Assembly (NCBI GenBank): GCA_964623515.1
Contig: CAZURV010000007.1
Coordinates: 1-64,000 of the forward strand
Reading direction: 5' to 3'
Length of the DNA stretch: 64,000 bases
DNA from: RUG714 sp964623515
GTDB lineage: Bacteria; Bacillota; Clostridia; Oscillospirales; Acutalibacteraceae
The notes below the pieces were generated by a model that had not been told where the DNA came from, ran no database searches, and worked only from the letters and a program-made list of their open reading frames with translations. Position 1 is the first letter of the stretch. Every line of letters begins with the position of its first letter. A program made the translations under genes and the position numbers. Below are positions 53,101 to 61,939 of this stretch, one piece after another.

Positions 53101-55746
53101 GCTACAGCCGCACCGCTTTACAATATCCAGTGCGATGTTTTGCAGGTGGGCATTCAAACTGTATATACAGATCAAGCAAGTGTAAATGAGAACTGTACAT
53201 ATTATCATTCCATTTATACTTACGGAACGCTCGGAATCAACCACTTTATACTCGACGGTTTGATTCCCGATGATACCTCAACAAGTAACAACTATGCTTT
53301 CGGTTCTTATAACCAAGGGGCCGTAATCGGGAAACTCACAGTTACCGAAAACTGCTCGAGAATACCGTCTAAGATGTTCCTTTCAAACACAAGCGGAAAG
53401 TATTTGACCATCGGATCGGCAGAATTTGATTCTGCAGATTATTCCGTTGGCGCAAGCGCGTTTTCGTATATCACAATTTCCGGCGCATTGAATTTGTCAC
53501 ATGCAAATGCTATAGAAGAAAATGCATTTTTAAATTCTGCGGTAAACAATACCGATTCGGAAAACACTTCTATTGAAATCGGTTCTACTACAATCGGAAG
53601 CGCCGCTTTCAACAATGTCACATTAACCGGCATCGAGTCGTTGCAGATCGGAACGAATTCAACGATTGAAACAACCGCTTTTGCCGCTCTCTCGAGCACA
53701 GATTTAAAAACAATCAAAATCGGCGCAGGTTCATCTTTAGCGGTATCTGCTTTTGACAAAGCGTCGATGTCCGCTGTAACAAAGCTTGATTTAAGCGGAG
53801 TAAGCAGCGTTGGGAATTATTGCTTCAGAGGAGTTCCGCTTAGCAACGGCGCAGTTGTAGATGTAAGGAATATCCCGATAATGGGCTATGCTTCGTTTGC
53901 CTTTGCAACAGGTCAGCAGATTTCTCAGTTTATCATCGGCGTTGATTCCGATAAAGTGCCTTCTGAGTTTAAGTACGGAGCAGGCGGTTCTGGAACCTCT
54001 GCGAATGGCATATTCTGCTATTCAACTTCGGAGGTGCCTACTCTGACTTTTTCAAAAATGGAAATTGTGGGAGAACTTCCTCCTTCCGGTTCCCATGGTG
54101 GCCTTGCCGGAACAAACAATATCGTAACGATAGATACACTGCAGATAGACAAGGGCTGTTCCGCGATTACAACTGAAATATTCTACAGCCAATATAAAAC
54201 TACTGCGAAAGGTACTGTAATCAATAATGTTACTACGGAAGATGGCGCAAGCTTCACCATTGAAAGCAATGCGTTCCGTTACGTTCAGTTCGGCAGCAGT
54301 ATCCTGGATTTTGAAGGAGTTGTCAGCGTTGGCGCAAATGCTTTTAACGGCTCCACGCTTGTGAAGCTGAATCTCGGAAGCAAAATAACGGAATTTACAA
54401 GGACCGCACTTACCGGTTGTACAAACCTGGAGTTTATGAGAATCACAAAAGCAGATGCCATTGTTACGGCTGTCGGAACAGGAACTTTCCCGGTTAGTAC
54501 AGCAAAAATTTATGTTCCGGCTGATTTGGTTACAAGTTATACAGGCGGCACCTCTACCACCAATGACTGGTATACATGGCGTACTTACTTTGTGGCGGAT
54601 GCACTGATCAGCGGTGACTGGGCTTATACTTATCTCAGTTCCGCAAAAACAGATATTGAGCTTACGGAATATCTCGGCACGGAAACCGCGGTTTCTATTC
54701 CGAGCACGGTTGACGGACACAGCGTAACGCAAATCGGCGGAAACTGTTTCCTAACAAATGTGGCAACAAGCGTAACGATTTCGGCTTCCGTTCAATTTAT
54801 TGATCCCGATGCACTTTCGAGTACAGCCATAACTTCTATCAGCGTTGACGCTTCAAATTCATATTATTCGGCTGCTTCGAACGTGCTCTACAATAAGGAT
54901 CAAACAACGCTTGTAAGGTATCTGCCGGGATTGACAGCTACAACATTCAAATTGCCCGATACGGTTACCACCATTCTTTCCGGTGCATTTGAGGGAACAG
55001 CGCCGAAAACCATAGAACTGCGTGCTGTTTCCACAATAGGAACGGGTGCGTTTGATAATTCCAGTGCAGTCACATTCATTTCTTTGTATGGCGGAGCAAT
55101 CAATATAACTTCAAACGATGCGTTTGGTACGGCAAAGAAAAATGCGACCGTCGACAATGATCCTGTTTACACTACAAGTATCAGCATCACCGTGCCGCAG
55201 GTCACGAAAAGCGCATACGAATCCAATAACCTTTACAGTGAATATATTTCATGCGGATGTATAACATACACATCGACTAGTCCGATTGCCACTGTTTCGG
55301 ATTCTGTAGACGAGCTTACCATGCTTGAGGCGGAGGTTGACGGAATTTCATATATGCTTATGGATTCCGGAACAACTTACGGCGGTGTAACATTCACTTC
55401 AGATTCAGGCGAATCCGTTGCGGTTGTAACCGATATCAACGATACGCTCAGAGCGTGTGATACGGTTGTGATTCCTGCTTCCGTTTCAGACGGCGGCATC
55501 GTTTATGAAGTAGTCGGCATTGCCGACGGTGCGTTTGCGGACTGCACGGAGCTAAGTAAACTTGTTATTCCCACCGGTCAGATTTATTACACGTCGCTGG
55601 CATTTACGGGATGCACGAATTTAGGATATATCCAGTGCAGTGATGTTGTTCCGTATAATCTGTCTAACATAGAAACTGCCGCACTGCCTTCGGTATCCGC
55701 GTCATCCATGCTCGATGAGGCAATTTCCAAGGATGATGACGAATAA
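50143..55746 (+). CDS. giant surface protein: SipW-type leader, beta-helix and BspA leucine-rich repeats
   Basis: The 1,867-residue protein has a basic start, a leader helix (about 24-44) ending ICATFAWFTNKISYVNGK, and a TasA-like N-terminal domain to about 235. A right-handed beta-helix-like stretch follows (about 245-480, for example RANLDLNDHSLTIHGDLNF). BspA-type LRR_5 repeats run from about 590 to 1,850, with recurrent VxxIGxxAF and FxxCTxLxxI patterns such as CTSVEDEAFSGY. It has no LPXTG or other wall anchor and ends in an acidic ISKDDDE tail. Such repeats mediate host or bacterial adhesion in other species. The ATG at 50143 follows AAGGAG by 7 bases. It is the last gene of the locus. 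Confidence 0.88.
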   Translation: MDNIKGKFREQKNGTREKKSSTKAIAIAAMAVILFLAICATFAWFTNKISYVNGKLILGNFSTELQIYSLESNGSVTTLVDQTATDEDINVQNVANESGWASNQCGYRFFKITNHSGIDIKSYINASYNTNMSDEDLAYFHYRIIDVTQLVNNSSLSFTSWIQNWSDKPDAAAIKESGHVFSSLTSDNYMGTAVKDGGSKYYCLAFCCYNYPSNELDVNTYLQINSSVISKQINAPDAETSDNGNVYYVSAWEMLVSTVNSVRAGDTVYLSSDIESPADANLTFLHRANLDLNDHSLTIHGDLNFDYTAKGKASIVADGNSYLRLDGDLNIDTPSTDFEILGTGGSPSVIIGNGHNFYANCNLVLNGDSKSADTDSGLYLNNITVSQDDGSGTVTVADLTVGSHTLVKVGASSTIGVISSESSSTYMVYIENYGKISKINLSQMMQRYNNGTVEVYIRNRNSFTGSGSVIALPDWALGAIEDPTYYNTYIANAAGADTSWVTLDTSAAQYFTEQKDFQIANIKNEGEDSESVVRLGVNKYQVNKKSSTDTIEALLNAYFSKHTELTTESISTITYLEINTYDATVSTNDFSFIKSNMDVSTLDLTDAVMASSTIPAAAMTSEASLQTLYLPKANTAIGANAFKDTNIGKLTLSDNITSIGSTAFAVAGDNYDTHGKIFVYWDSMNTISTSFLSGFSSSTAVLFMSASQVTAMKSTSPYSSVTNAWRSCFIETPDFQSGDYFCKIENVVGVGNACKILYYNGVIADGQELVPDYISYGSSNYSISSIGQQAFRNAIKAHTLSDSVSITLPETCTSVEDEAFSGYNSYALTVTHLDLGGTTYIGQYAFSYQTIQSSAERPSGWTGLTYLGAYAFGNSSLYSGILDVSGAVSGTENSMCPENNTFYSFAAAGTSVDSTVVRMKHYTSLTNTILNSATFTDCTLDLTGVTSIEASTLSNKIKTVATSADAMVGKVILTDVLNINSAKSSTATAAPLYNIQCDVLQVGIQTVYTDQASVNENCTYYHSIYTYGTLGINHFILDGLIPDDTSTSNNYAFGSYNQGAVIGKLTVTENCSRIPSKMFLSNTSGKYLTIGSAEFDSADYSVGASAFSYITISGALNLSHANAIEENAFLNSAVNNTDSENTSIEIGSTTIGSAAFNNVTLTGIESLQIGTNSTIETTAFAALSSTDLKTIKIGAGSSLAVSAFDKASMSAVTKLDLSGVSSVGNYCFRGVPLSNGAVVDVRNIPIMGYASFAFATGQQISQFIIGVDSDKVPSEFKYGAGGSGTSANGIFCYSTSEVPTLTFSKMEIVGELPPSGSHGGLAGTNNIVTIDTLQIDKGCSAITTEIFYSQYKTTAKGTVINNVTTEDGASFTIESNAFRYVQFGSSILDFEGVVSVGANAFNGSTLVKLNLGSKITEFTRTALTGCTNLEFMRITKADAIVTAVGTGTFPVSTAKIYVPADLVTSYTGGTSTTNDWYTWRTYFVADALISGDWAYTYLSSAKTDIELTEYLGTETAVSIPSTVDGHSVTQIGGNCFLTNVATSVTISASVQFIDPDALSSTAITSISVDASNSYYSAASNVLYNKDQTTLVRYLPGLTATTFKLPDTVTTILSGAFEGTAPKTIELRAVSTIGTGAFDNSSAVTFISLYGGAINITSNDAFGTAKKNATVDNDPVYTTSISITVPQVTKSAYESNNLYSEYISCGCITYTSTSPIATVSDSVDELTMLEAEVDGISYMLMDSGTTYGGVTFTSDSGESVAVVTDINDTLRACDTVVIPASVSDGGIVYEVVGIADGAFADCTELSKLVIPTGQIYYTSLAFTGCTNLGYIQCSDVVPYNLSNIETAALPSVSASSMLDEAISKDDDE

Positions 55747-55795
55747 AAACGCAGATAATTCGGAATGATATTTTGGTAAGTTAAATATATGAAAT

Positions 55796-55836
55796 AAAAA
55801 CGAGGCACTCCTTTGCGGCAGTGTCTCGTTTTGTCT
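55796..55836 (+). terminator. terminator of the surface-fibre-like locus
   Basis: AAAACGAGgCACT and AGTGtCTCGTTTT form a 13-position stem around CCTTTGCGGC, followed by GTCTG. It lies about 50 bases after the stop of the giant gene. Confidence 0.75.
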
Positions 55837-55943
55837 GTAAGGGTGCATTCTGTTCTGTTTTCCGTTGAAAGATTTGTTGGTTCTTGATGCCGCATCTCAT
55901 AATCGGTTGGCAAAGAATAAAACAATGCACTGCTGTTCATTGG

Positions 55944-56090
55944 TCAATCAAGGGACTGCTCCGTTATGCAACACGGCAAAAAACAGCATTGCCTCAATTA
56001 GAAAGCAGTGATGGATTCTTTCCCTCCGCGATTTTGGAAAGGAAGTCCGCCGCCGCAAATTCGAGAAACGCTTTGCCCAAGTTATTTTAC
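55944..56090 (-). repeat. dispersed palindromic repeat, subtype 2
   Basis: On the minus strand: CTTGGGCAAAGCGTTTCTCG, GCGGCGGACTTCCTTTCC, AAAATCGCGGAGGGAAAG and GCCGTGTTGCATAACGGAG. It fills most of the 400-base gap before the fructose operon; the remaining bases show only an AT-rich run before fruK. Confidence 0.75.
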
Positions 56091-56149
56091 TTTTTTATGT
56101 TAAATAAATAATTGCGAGATTTTCACATAAATTAAATTGAGGTGATTTT

Positions 56150-57055
56150 TTGATTTATACAGTAACCTTTAATCCTGCGATTGATTATTATATGTATCTT
56201 GAAAATTTTCGAACAGATGATGTAAATAAATCCGATTCGGAAGAATTGCTTTTCGGCGGCAAGGGTATAAATGTTTCTGTTGTATTATCACGCCTCGGAA
56301 TGGAAACGAAGGCCTTGGGATTTCTTGCCGGATTTACCGGGGAAGCACTCAAAAAAATGATGGAAGCGGAAAACATACAAACGGATTTCATATTTTTATC
56401 CGGCGGCTTAACGCGTATCAACGTTAAAGTGCGATATGGAGAGGAACTTGATTTTAACGCAAAAGGTCCTCATATTTCAGCCGGAGACACCCATGCGCTG
56501 ATAGAAAAGTTAAGCTGTGTGCAGAGAGGAGATGTTATTGTTCTTTCAGGCTCTGTTCCGGATTCTGTGCCGAAGGATATTTATGAACGTATTTCTCAGG
56601 CAGTTCAGGGAAGAGGTGCTAAAATCGTTGTTGACGCGGTCGGCGATTTGCTCTTGAATGTTTTAAAATATAAACCGTTTATGATTAAACCCAATCATCA
56701 TGAGCTTGGCGATATTTTCGGCGTAAATATCAATACACTTGAAAACGTTGAAAAATACGGCAATATGCTGCGTGAAAAAGGCGCTGTGAACGTGCTGGTT
56801 TCCATGGGCAAAAAGGGTGCGGCGCTGATTGATGAAAACGGAAAACTGCATTATATCGGAAATGTTGAAGGTAAAATTGTCAATTCTGTCGGATGCGGAG
56901 ATTCCATGGTGGCGGGATTTATTTCCGGCTATGAAAAAACAGGAGATTATGCTTACGCTTTGAAGGCGGGAGCGGTATGCGGCAATGCAACAGCTTTTTC
57001 CAAAGGGCTTGCAACGAAAGAAAAAATTGCAGAAATGCAAAACAGGATGCTTTAA
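56150..57055 (+). CDS. fruK: 1-phosphofructokinase
   Basis: FruK phosphorylates fructose 1-phosphate, made by the fructose PTS, to fructose 1,6-bisphosphate. The 301-residue PfkB-family protein opens IYTVTFNPAIDYYMYLENF, has GGKGINVSVVLSRLG at about 36-50, and the catalytic/anion-hole motif VNSVGCGDSMVAGFISGY near residues 244-261. It starts at TTG 5 bases after GAGGTGA. It is the first gene of the fructose operon and overlaps nothing upstream. Confidence 0.93.
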   Translation: MIYTVTFNPAIDYYMYLENFRTDDVNKSDSEELLFGGKGINVSVVLSRLGMETKALGFLAGFTGEALKKMMEAENIQTDFIFLSGGLTRINVKVRYGEELDFNAKGPHISAGDTHALIEKLSCVQRGDVIVLSGSVPDSVPKDIYERISQAVQGRGAKIVVDAVGDLLLNVLKYKPFMIKPNHHELGDIFGVNINTLENVEKYGNMLREKGAVNVLVSMGKKGAALIDENGKLHYIGNVEGKIVNSVGCGDSMVAGFISGYEKTGDYAYALKAGAVCGNATAFSKGLATKEKIAEMQNRML

Positions 57056-57093
57056 ATCCATTCCAAATCAAAAATGAACGAAAGAAAAGGTGA

Positions 57094-59064
57094 TTGAAAA
57101 TCAAAATTATTGATTTGCTGCGTGCCGATGCAATCAAACTCCATGTTTCGGCGAAATCAAAGAACGAAGTTATTGATATGCTTGTTCAACTTCATCAGGA
57201 GTCAGGGAATCTTTCGGATGCAGAGGATTATAAGCGAAGGATTTTAGAGCGTGAAGCCCAAAGCACCACTGCTGTTGGAGATGCTATTGCTGTTCCGCAC
57301 GCAAAAACTGAAAGCGTAAAAAGGCCTGCTCTTGCGGCGCTCACGCTTTCGGAGGGTGTTGATTACGGTGCGCCGGACGGGAAACCCGTTGATTTGCTGT
57401 TTATGATAGCGGCGCCGCCGGACGGTGACGTTCATCTCGAAATTCTTTCCAGGCTTATGGTTATGCTTATGGAATCTGAATTTTGCGAAAAATTGCGGGC
57501 ATCGGATTCTGCGGAAGAATTTCTGAAAGTCATTGACAATGAGGAAAAAGAAAAATACCCTGAAACGCTTGCCGATACAGTTCCTCAAAAAGAATCTGAC
57601 AGCGGAACTTACCGCATCCTTGCGGTAACGGCATGTCCCACCGGAATCGCGCACACATATATGGCGGCTGAAGCGCTTGCGAAAGCGGCCGATGCTTTGG
57701 GATATACAATTAAAGTGGAAACAAATGGTTCGGGAGGAACAAAAAATGCTTTGACAAAAGCTGAAATTGCTGATTGTGACGGTATCATAGTTGCAGCCGA
57801 TAAGAACGTTGAGATGGCTCGTTTTGCGGGCAGACCCGTGCTTAAAGTTTCGGTTAGCAGCGGCATAAACAAGCCGGAAGAACTGATAAATACCGTAATT
57901 GACGGCAAAGCGCCTGTTTATGAGTCAGAGGGCAGCGAATCGGATGCTTTCTATTCCGATGAAAAAGAGAGTTTCGGAAGACGTATTTACAAGCACCTTA
58001 TGAACGGCGTTTCACATATGCTCCCGTTCGTTGTCGGCGGCGGTGTGCTTATTGCTCTCGGATTTTTGATTGACACAATTGCCGGCAATGCCAACGCAGG
58101 CGGGAATTTTGGTTTCACAAATCCTGTTGCAGCTATTGTTTTCTGGATAGGCAAAGCGGCGTTTGCACTGATGCTTCCTATCCTTGCCGGATATATTTCA
58201 AGTTCAATCGCAGACAGACCGGGATTGCTTCCCGGTATCGTAGGTGGTGTGTTTGCCGCTAACGGATACACCTTTGCTTCTCTTATTGACGGCAAAGATC
58301 TTGTGGGCGATAGCGGCGCCGTATCAGGATTTCTCGGTGCGCTTCTTGCAGGATTTGTTGCCGGTATTCTTGTAAATCTGCTCAAAAAAGCGTTCAAATG
58401 GCTGCCTAAGAGTATGGACGGTATCAAACCTGTTTTCCTTTATCCGCTTTTAGGCACATTCCTTATCGGATTGTTTATGCTTGCAGTTAATCCTGCTATC
58501 GGCTGGCTTAACACAGCGCTTGCGGAATTTTTAAAGAGTCTTGGTGCGTCGAGCAAAACTGTGCTTTCCATCGTGCTTGCCGCAATGATGGCGATTGATA
58601 TGGGCGGTCCGTTCAATAAGGCGGCATATGTTTTTGGCACAGCCGCTATTGTTGACGGCAACACCTGGATTATGGCGGCCGTTATGATTGGCGGAATGGT
58701 TCCTCCGATTGCAATCGCACTTTCCACAACATTTAATAAGAATCGATGGAACAAGGAGGAATTGAAAAGCGGTCCCGTGAATTACCTGATGGGTTTGTGT
58801 TTTATCACAGAGGGTGCAATTCCTTATGCAGCGGCCGATCCGCTTCGTGTTATTCCAAGCTGTATGATTGGTTCAGGCGTTGCAGGCGCGCTTTCGGCAT
58901 TGCTCGGCTGTGCATGTCCGGCGCCTCACGGCGGAATATTTGTGTTTGCAGTTGTAACGCATCCGCTGTATTATATCCTTGCCCTTGCAGCAGGTTCGGC
59001 GGCAGGCGCCCTTATGCTGGCATTATTAAAGAAAAACAGAAATAAGAAGAAGGTGACTGCATAA
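57094..59064 (+). CDS. fruA: fructose PTS permease EIIABC
   Basis: The 656-residue protein imports and phosphorylates fructose. Domains are in the order A-B-C: EIIA at 1-150 with phospho-His H69 in AVPHAKT; EIIB at about 173-270 with phospho-Cys C181 in ACPTGIAHTYM; and the membrane EIIC from about 295 with HMLPFVVGGGVLIALGF and DMGGPFNKAAYVFG. The start is given as TTG at 57094, but the ribosome site AAAAGG is only about 3 bases away, so a non-standard codon a few residues downstream is possible. It overlaps the HPr gene by one base (TAATG). Confidence 0.94.
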   Translation: MKIKIIDLLRADAIKLHVSAKSKNEVIDMLVQLHQESGNLSDAEDYKRRILEREAQSTTAVGDAIAVPHAKTESVKRPALAALTLSEGVDYGAPDGKPVDLLFMIAAPPDGDVHLEILSRLMVMLMESEFCEKLRASDSAEEFLKVIDNEEKEKYPETLADTVPQKESDSGTYRILAVTACPTGIAHTYMAAEALAKAADALGYTIKVETNGSGGTKNALTKAEIADCDGIIVAADKNVEMARFAGRPVLKVSVSSGINKPEELINTVIDGKAPVYESEGSESDAFYSDEKESFGRRIYKHLMNGVSHMLPFVVGGGVLIALGFLIDTIAGNANAGGNFGFTNPVAAIVFWIGKAAFALMLPILAGYISSSIADRPGLLPGIVGGVFAANGYTFASLIDGKDLVGDSGAVSGFLGALLAGFVAGILVNLLKKAFKWLPKSMDGIKPVFLYPLLGTFLIGLFMLAVNPAIGWLNTALAEFLKSLGASSKTVLSIVLAAMMAIDMGGPFNKAAYVFGTAAIVDGNTWIMAAVMIGGMVPPIAIALSTTFNKNRWNKEELKSGPVNYLMGLCFITEGAIPYAAADPLRVIPSCMIGSGVAGALSALLGCACPAPHGGIFVFAVVTHPLYYILALAAGSAAGALMLALLKKNRNKKKVTA

Positions 59065-59327
59065 TGGTAAGTAAAACTTTGGCAATCATCAACGAAATGG
59101 GGTTTCATATGCGTCCTGCCAATCTCTTTGCGGCGGCAATGAATAAGTATCCTGCGGCAGTTTCAATAGAGGTAAATGGCAAACGTATTGACGGAAAAAG
59201 TATGATGGCTATTATGGCATCCTGCATAAAAAAAGGTATGTCAATTACTGTTGAATGTGACGGAGAAAACGAGCAGGCAATGCTCAATGAAGCTGTAAGC
59301 CTTATCGAATCAGGTTTCGGCGAATAA
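59064..59327 (+). CDS. ptsH: phosphocarrier protein HPr
   Basis: HPr carries phosphate from EI to sugar permeases. The 87-residue protein has the active-site His H15 in GFHMRPAN (usually GLHARPA) and the regulatory serine S46 in DGKSMMAIM, which in Firmicutes is phosphorylated by HPr kinase to drive CcpA-dependent catabolite control. Its start overlaps the stop of the permease gene, so output is coupled. The GFHM variant may mark a permease-dedicated HPr, but S46 argues for the general one. Confidence 0.93.
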   Translation: MVSKTLAIINEMGFHMRPANLFAAAMNKYPAAVSIEVNGKRIDGKSMMAIMASCIKKGMSITVECDGENEQAMLNEAVSLIESGFGE

Positions 59328-59341
59328 TAGGAGAATTTATT

Positions 59342-60979
59342 ATGTTAAAAGGCATTGGAGCAAGTCCCGGTTACGGCATAGGAAAAGCAATTATAGTAGG
59401 AACACTCAATCTTGATTACGGGTCTGTAAAGTATTCTTCACTTACAGAGGAGAAACAACGTTTGAAAACTGCGGTGGAAAAATTTACGCAGGAAACAAAA
59501 CGACTCGTAGAGGATATAAAAAAATCTGCCGGCGAACAGGAAGCGCAGATTCTGGAAGGGCATATTATGATGCTTAACGATCCGTTTATGCTCTCTCAGA
59601 TGTATGATAATATCGAAAACGGAGCAGTTGCGGAAGCGGCAGTGGACAGTGTTTGCACCATGTTTATTGATATGTTCAGCGTATTAGACGATGAACTCAC
59701 GCGTCAGCGCGCCTCTGATGTTAAGGATATAAAAGACAGTCTTCTTAAAATTCTGCTTGGTATAGACGATGTAGACATATCCGATGTTCCTGCGGGTACC
59801 ATATTTGTTGCAAAGGATTTTACGCCGTCTATGACCGGCCAGATACGCAGGGAAAACGTATCCGCAATTATAACAGAAGTCGGAGGTGTTACAAGCCACA
59901 GTGCGATTCTTGCCAGGGCTATGGGAATACCTGCGGTGCTTTCCGTTCTGAATGCAACCGATATTATAGCAGACGGCGACAGTCTTATCGTTGACGGATT
60001 CAAAGGGAAAGTGTATACTTCTCCCTCTGAATCCGATATAGAAGCGTATAAACGGATTCAGGCCGATTATGTGAATGAGAAAGCGACGCTCAATGATTAT
60101 TTTAATAAGCCTACCGTTACGCTGGACGGAGTCAAAAAACTGGTTTACGGCAACATAGCCAAGGCAGAGGACGCACAAAACGTTATTCAGAACAGCGGTG
60201 AGGGTATAGGGCTTTTCAGAACAGAATTTTTGTATATGGACAGAAATTCCGGGCCTGATGAAGATGAACAGTTTGAAGCCTATTCAACCGTTGCCAAGGC
60301 AATGAACGGCAGGGAAGTTATTATCAGAACGCTGGATGTGGGCGGAGATAAAGAAATTCCGTATCTTTCCATTGTGAAAGAGGAAAATCCTTTCCTCGGA
60401 CACAGAGCGATAAGATATTGCCTTGATAATCCCGGCATTTTTAAAGTTCAGCTTCGAGCGATTCTGCGTGCGGCAGTATATGGAAATATCAAAATTATGC
60501 TTCCTTTGGTAACGGAAAAAGATGAAATCGTTCGTGCTAAATTACTTATTGCAGAGTGTGAGTCGGAACTGAAAGCCGAGGGAGTGAAGTTCAAGGAGAA
60601 TATTCCTGTCGGCGTTATGATTGAAACGCCGAGCGCGGCGATCATATCCGATATTCTTGCACAGGAAGCAGACTTTTTCAGCATCGGCACAAATGACCTT
60701 ACAGGTTATGTTATGGCGGTGGACAGAGGAAACGCAAAGGTCAGCAGCCTGTATGATTGTTTTCAGCCTGCAGTTCTCAGAGCGATTGAAATGACTGTTA
60801 AGAACGCCAAACAGGCAGGCATACCGGTTGGTATGTGTGGGGAAGCGGCGGCGGATGTTGAATTGATTCCAAAACTTATTGAATGGGGTTTGGATGAATT
60901 TTCGGTTGCACCGAGCGCGATTCTGCAAACAAGAAAAATTATCTGCAACTATAAGGCCGGATTGGATACGGTAAAGTGA
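59342..60979 (+). CDS. ptsI: PTS enzyme I (phosphoenolpyruvate-protein phosphotransferase)
   Basis: EI transfers phosphate from phosphoenolpyruvate to HPr. The 545-residue protein has the phospho-His H186 in GGVTSHSAILARAMGIP, the barrel motifs GIGLFRTEFLYMDR and REVIIRTLDVGGDKEIP, and the C-terminal FSIGTNDLTGYVMAVDRGN and the PVGMCGEAA motif holding the active-site Cys. AGGAG precedes the ATG, 14 bases after ptsH. With fruK, fruA and ptsH it completes a self-contained fructose uptake route. Confidence 0.95.
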   Translation: MLKGIGASPGYGIGKAIIVGTLNLDYGSVKYSSLTEEKQRLKTAVEKFTQETKRLVEDIKKSAGEQEAQILEGHIMMLNDPFMLSQMYDNIENGAVAEAAVDSVCTMFIDMFSVLDDELTRQRASDVKDIKDSLLKILLGIDDVDISDVPAGTIFVAKDFTPSMTGQIRRENVSAIITEVGGVTSHSAILARAMGIPAVLSVLNATDIIADGDSLIVDGFKGKVYTSPSESDIEAYKRIQADYVNEKATLNDYFNKPTVTLDGVKKLVYGNIAKAEDAQNVIQNSGEGIGLFRTEFLYMDRNSGPDEDEQFEAYSTVAKAMNGREVIIRTLDVGGDKEIPYLSIVKEENPFLGHRAIRYCLDNPGIFKVQLRAILRAAVYGNIKIMLPLVTEKDEIVRAKLLIAECESELKAEGVKFKENIPVGVMIETPSAAIISDILAQEADFFSIGTNDLTGYVMAVDRGNAKVSSLYDCFQPAVLRAIEMTVKNAKQAGIPVGMCGEAAADVELIPKLIEWGLDEFSVAPSAILQTRKIICNYKAGLDTVK

Positions 60980-61001
60980 AAGTTAAATGTGCGTTTAAAA
61001 T

Positions 61002-61028
61002 CTCCCGCCGTGGTTTAAGCGGCGGGAG
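61002..61028. other. hairpin after ptsI, possible terminator
   Basis: CTCCCGCCG and CGGCGGGAG form a perfect 9 bp stem around TGGTTTAAG. The T run is poor (CGGCTTGATTTA), so termination here is uncertain. Confidence 0.5.
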
Positions 61029-61081
61029 CGGCTTGATTTATGTGTAAAAATACGCCATAATGAACTCGGGAAGTGATTTAG

Positions 61082-61915
61082 ATGGTTATAAAACTTATCG
61101 GTATTGATTTGGATGGTACGCTTTTCAACCGGGTAAAAGAAATTTCGGATGAAAATATTTCCGCAATAAAATCCGCTACGAAAAACGGTGTTTGTGTTAT
61201 TCCCGTTACAGGGAGATCGCTAACCAATATTCCGGAAGCATTCACAGAACTGGACGGCGTTGAATATGCCGTAACAACAAACGGAGCTTCTGCTTTTAGG
61301 CTTTCGGATTCAAAATGCATTTATAAACGCTGGATGAAAGCGGAAAAAGCGGTGGATATTTTTAATATTCTGGATTCTTATGCCAATGCGGCGTGTTGCT
61401 TTATTTCCGGCGAAAGCTTTATGGATGAAAGCAAGCGTTCTGTGCTTGACAATATGGGCTGGGATGCGGCAACGGCAAAATATTTTGCACAATATATGAA
61501 ATTTGTGCCGGATATTAAAAGTTTTGTCAAACAAAACACGGATTATGTGGAAAAAGTAACCATCAATCTTCCCTATAAAAACGGAGTAAAAGCCGGAGCC
61601 GGCCCGCTGAAAAAACAGATATGCGAATTGGGAGGCGTTACGGTTGTTTCGGGTTCTCCCTTCAATTTAGAGGTTACGCGGGATGGTGTAACAAAAGGCG
61701 CAGGGCTCATATGGCTTGCTGATATGCTGGGCATTGATATGCACTCGGTTATGGCGATAGGCGACAGCGGCAACGATTTGGACATGCTCAGGAATGCGGG
61801 TTTGGCTGTTGCGATGGAAAATGCGGAAGAATGCGTCCGCCGTGAGGCTGATTTCATTACGTTGAGTAATGATGAAAACGGTGTTGCATATGCAATCCGT
61901 AAATTTGTTTTTTAA
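61082..61915 (+). CDS. Cof-type HAD-superfamily phosphatase
   Basis: The 277-residue protein has HAD motif I IGIDLDGTLFN at about 5-15, motif II PVTGRS, the IIB cap domain in the middle, and motifs III/IV in KGAGLIWLADMLGI and AIGDSGNDLDMLRNAG. Such enzymes dephosphorylate sugar phosphates or flavin mononucleotide; position beside the fructose operon suggests a sugar phosphate, but this is weak. GGGAAGTGA precedes the ATG. Confidence 0.9.
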   Translation: MVIKLIGIDLDGTLFNRVKEISDENISAIKSATKNGVCVIPVTGRSLTNIPEAFTELDGVEYAVTTNGASAFRLSDSKCIYKRWMKAEKAVDIFNILDSYANAACCFISGESFMDESKRSVLDNMGWDAATAKYFAQYMKFVPDIKSFVKQNTDYVEKVTINLPYKNGVKAGAGPLKKQICELGGVTVVSGSPFNLEVTRDGVTKGAGLIWLADMLGIDMHSVMAIGDSGNDLDMLRNAGLAVAMENAEECVRREADFITLSNDENGVAYAIRKFVF

Positions 61916-61939
61916 AATAAACACCGTAAATCCTGCCGG

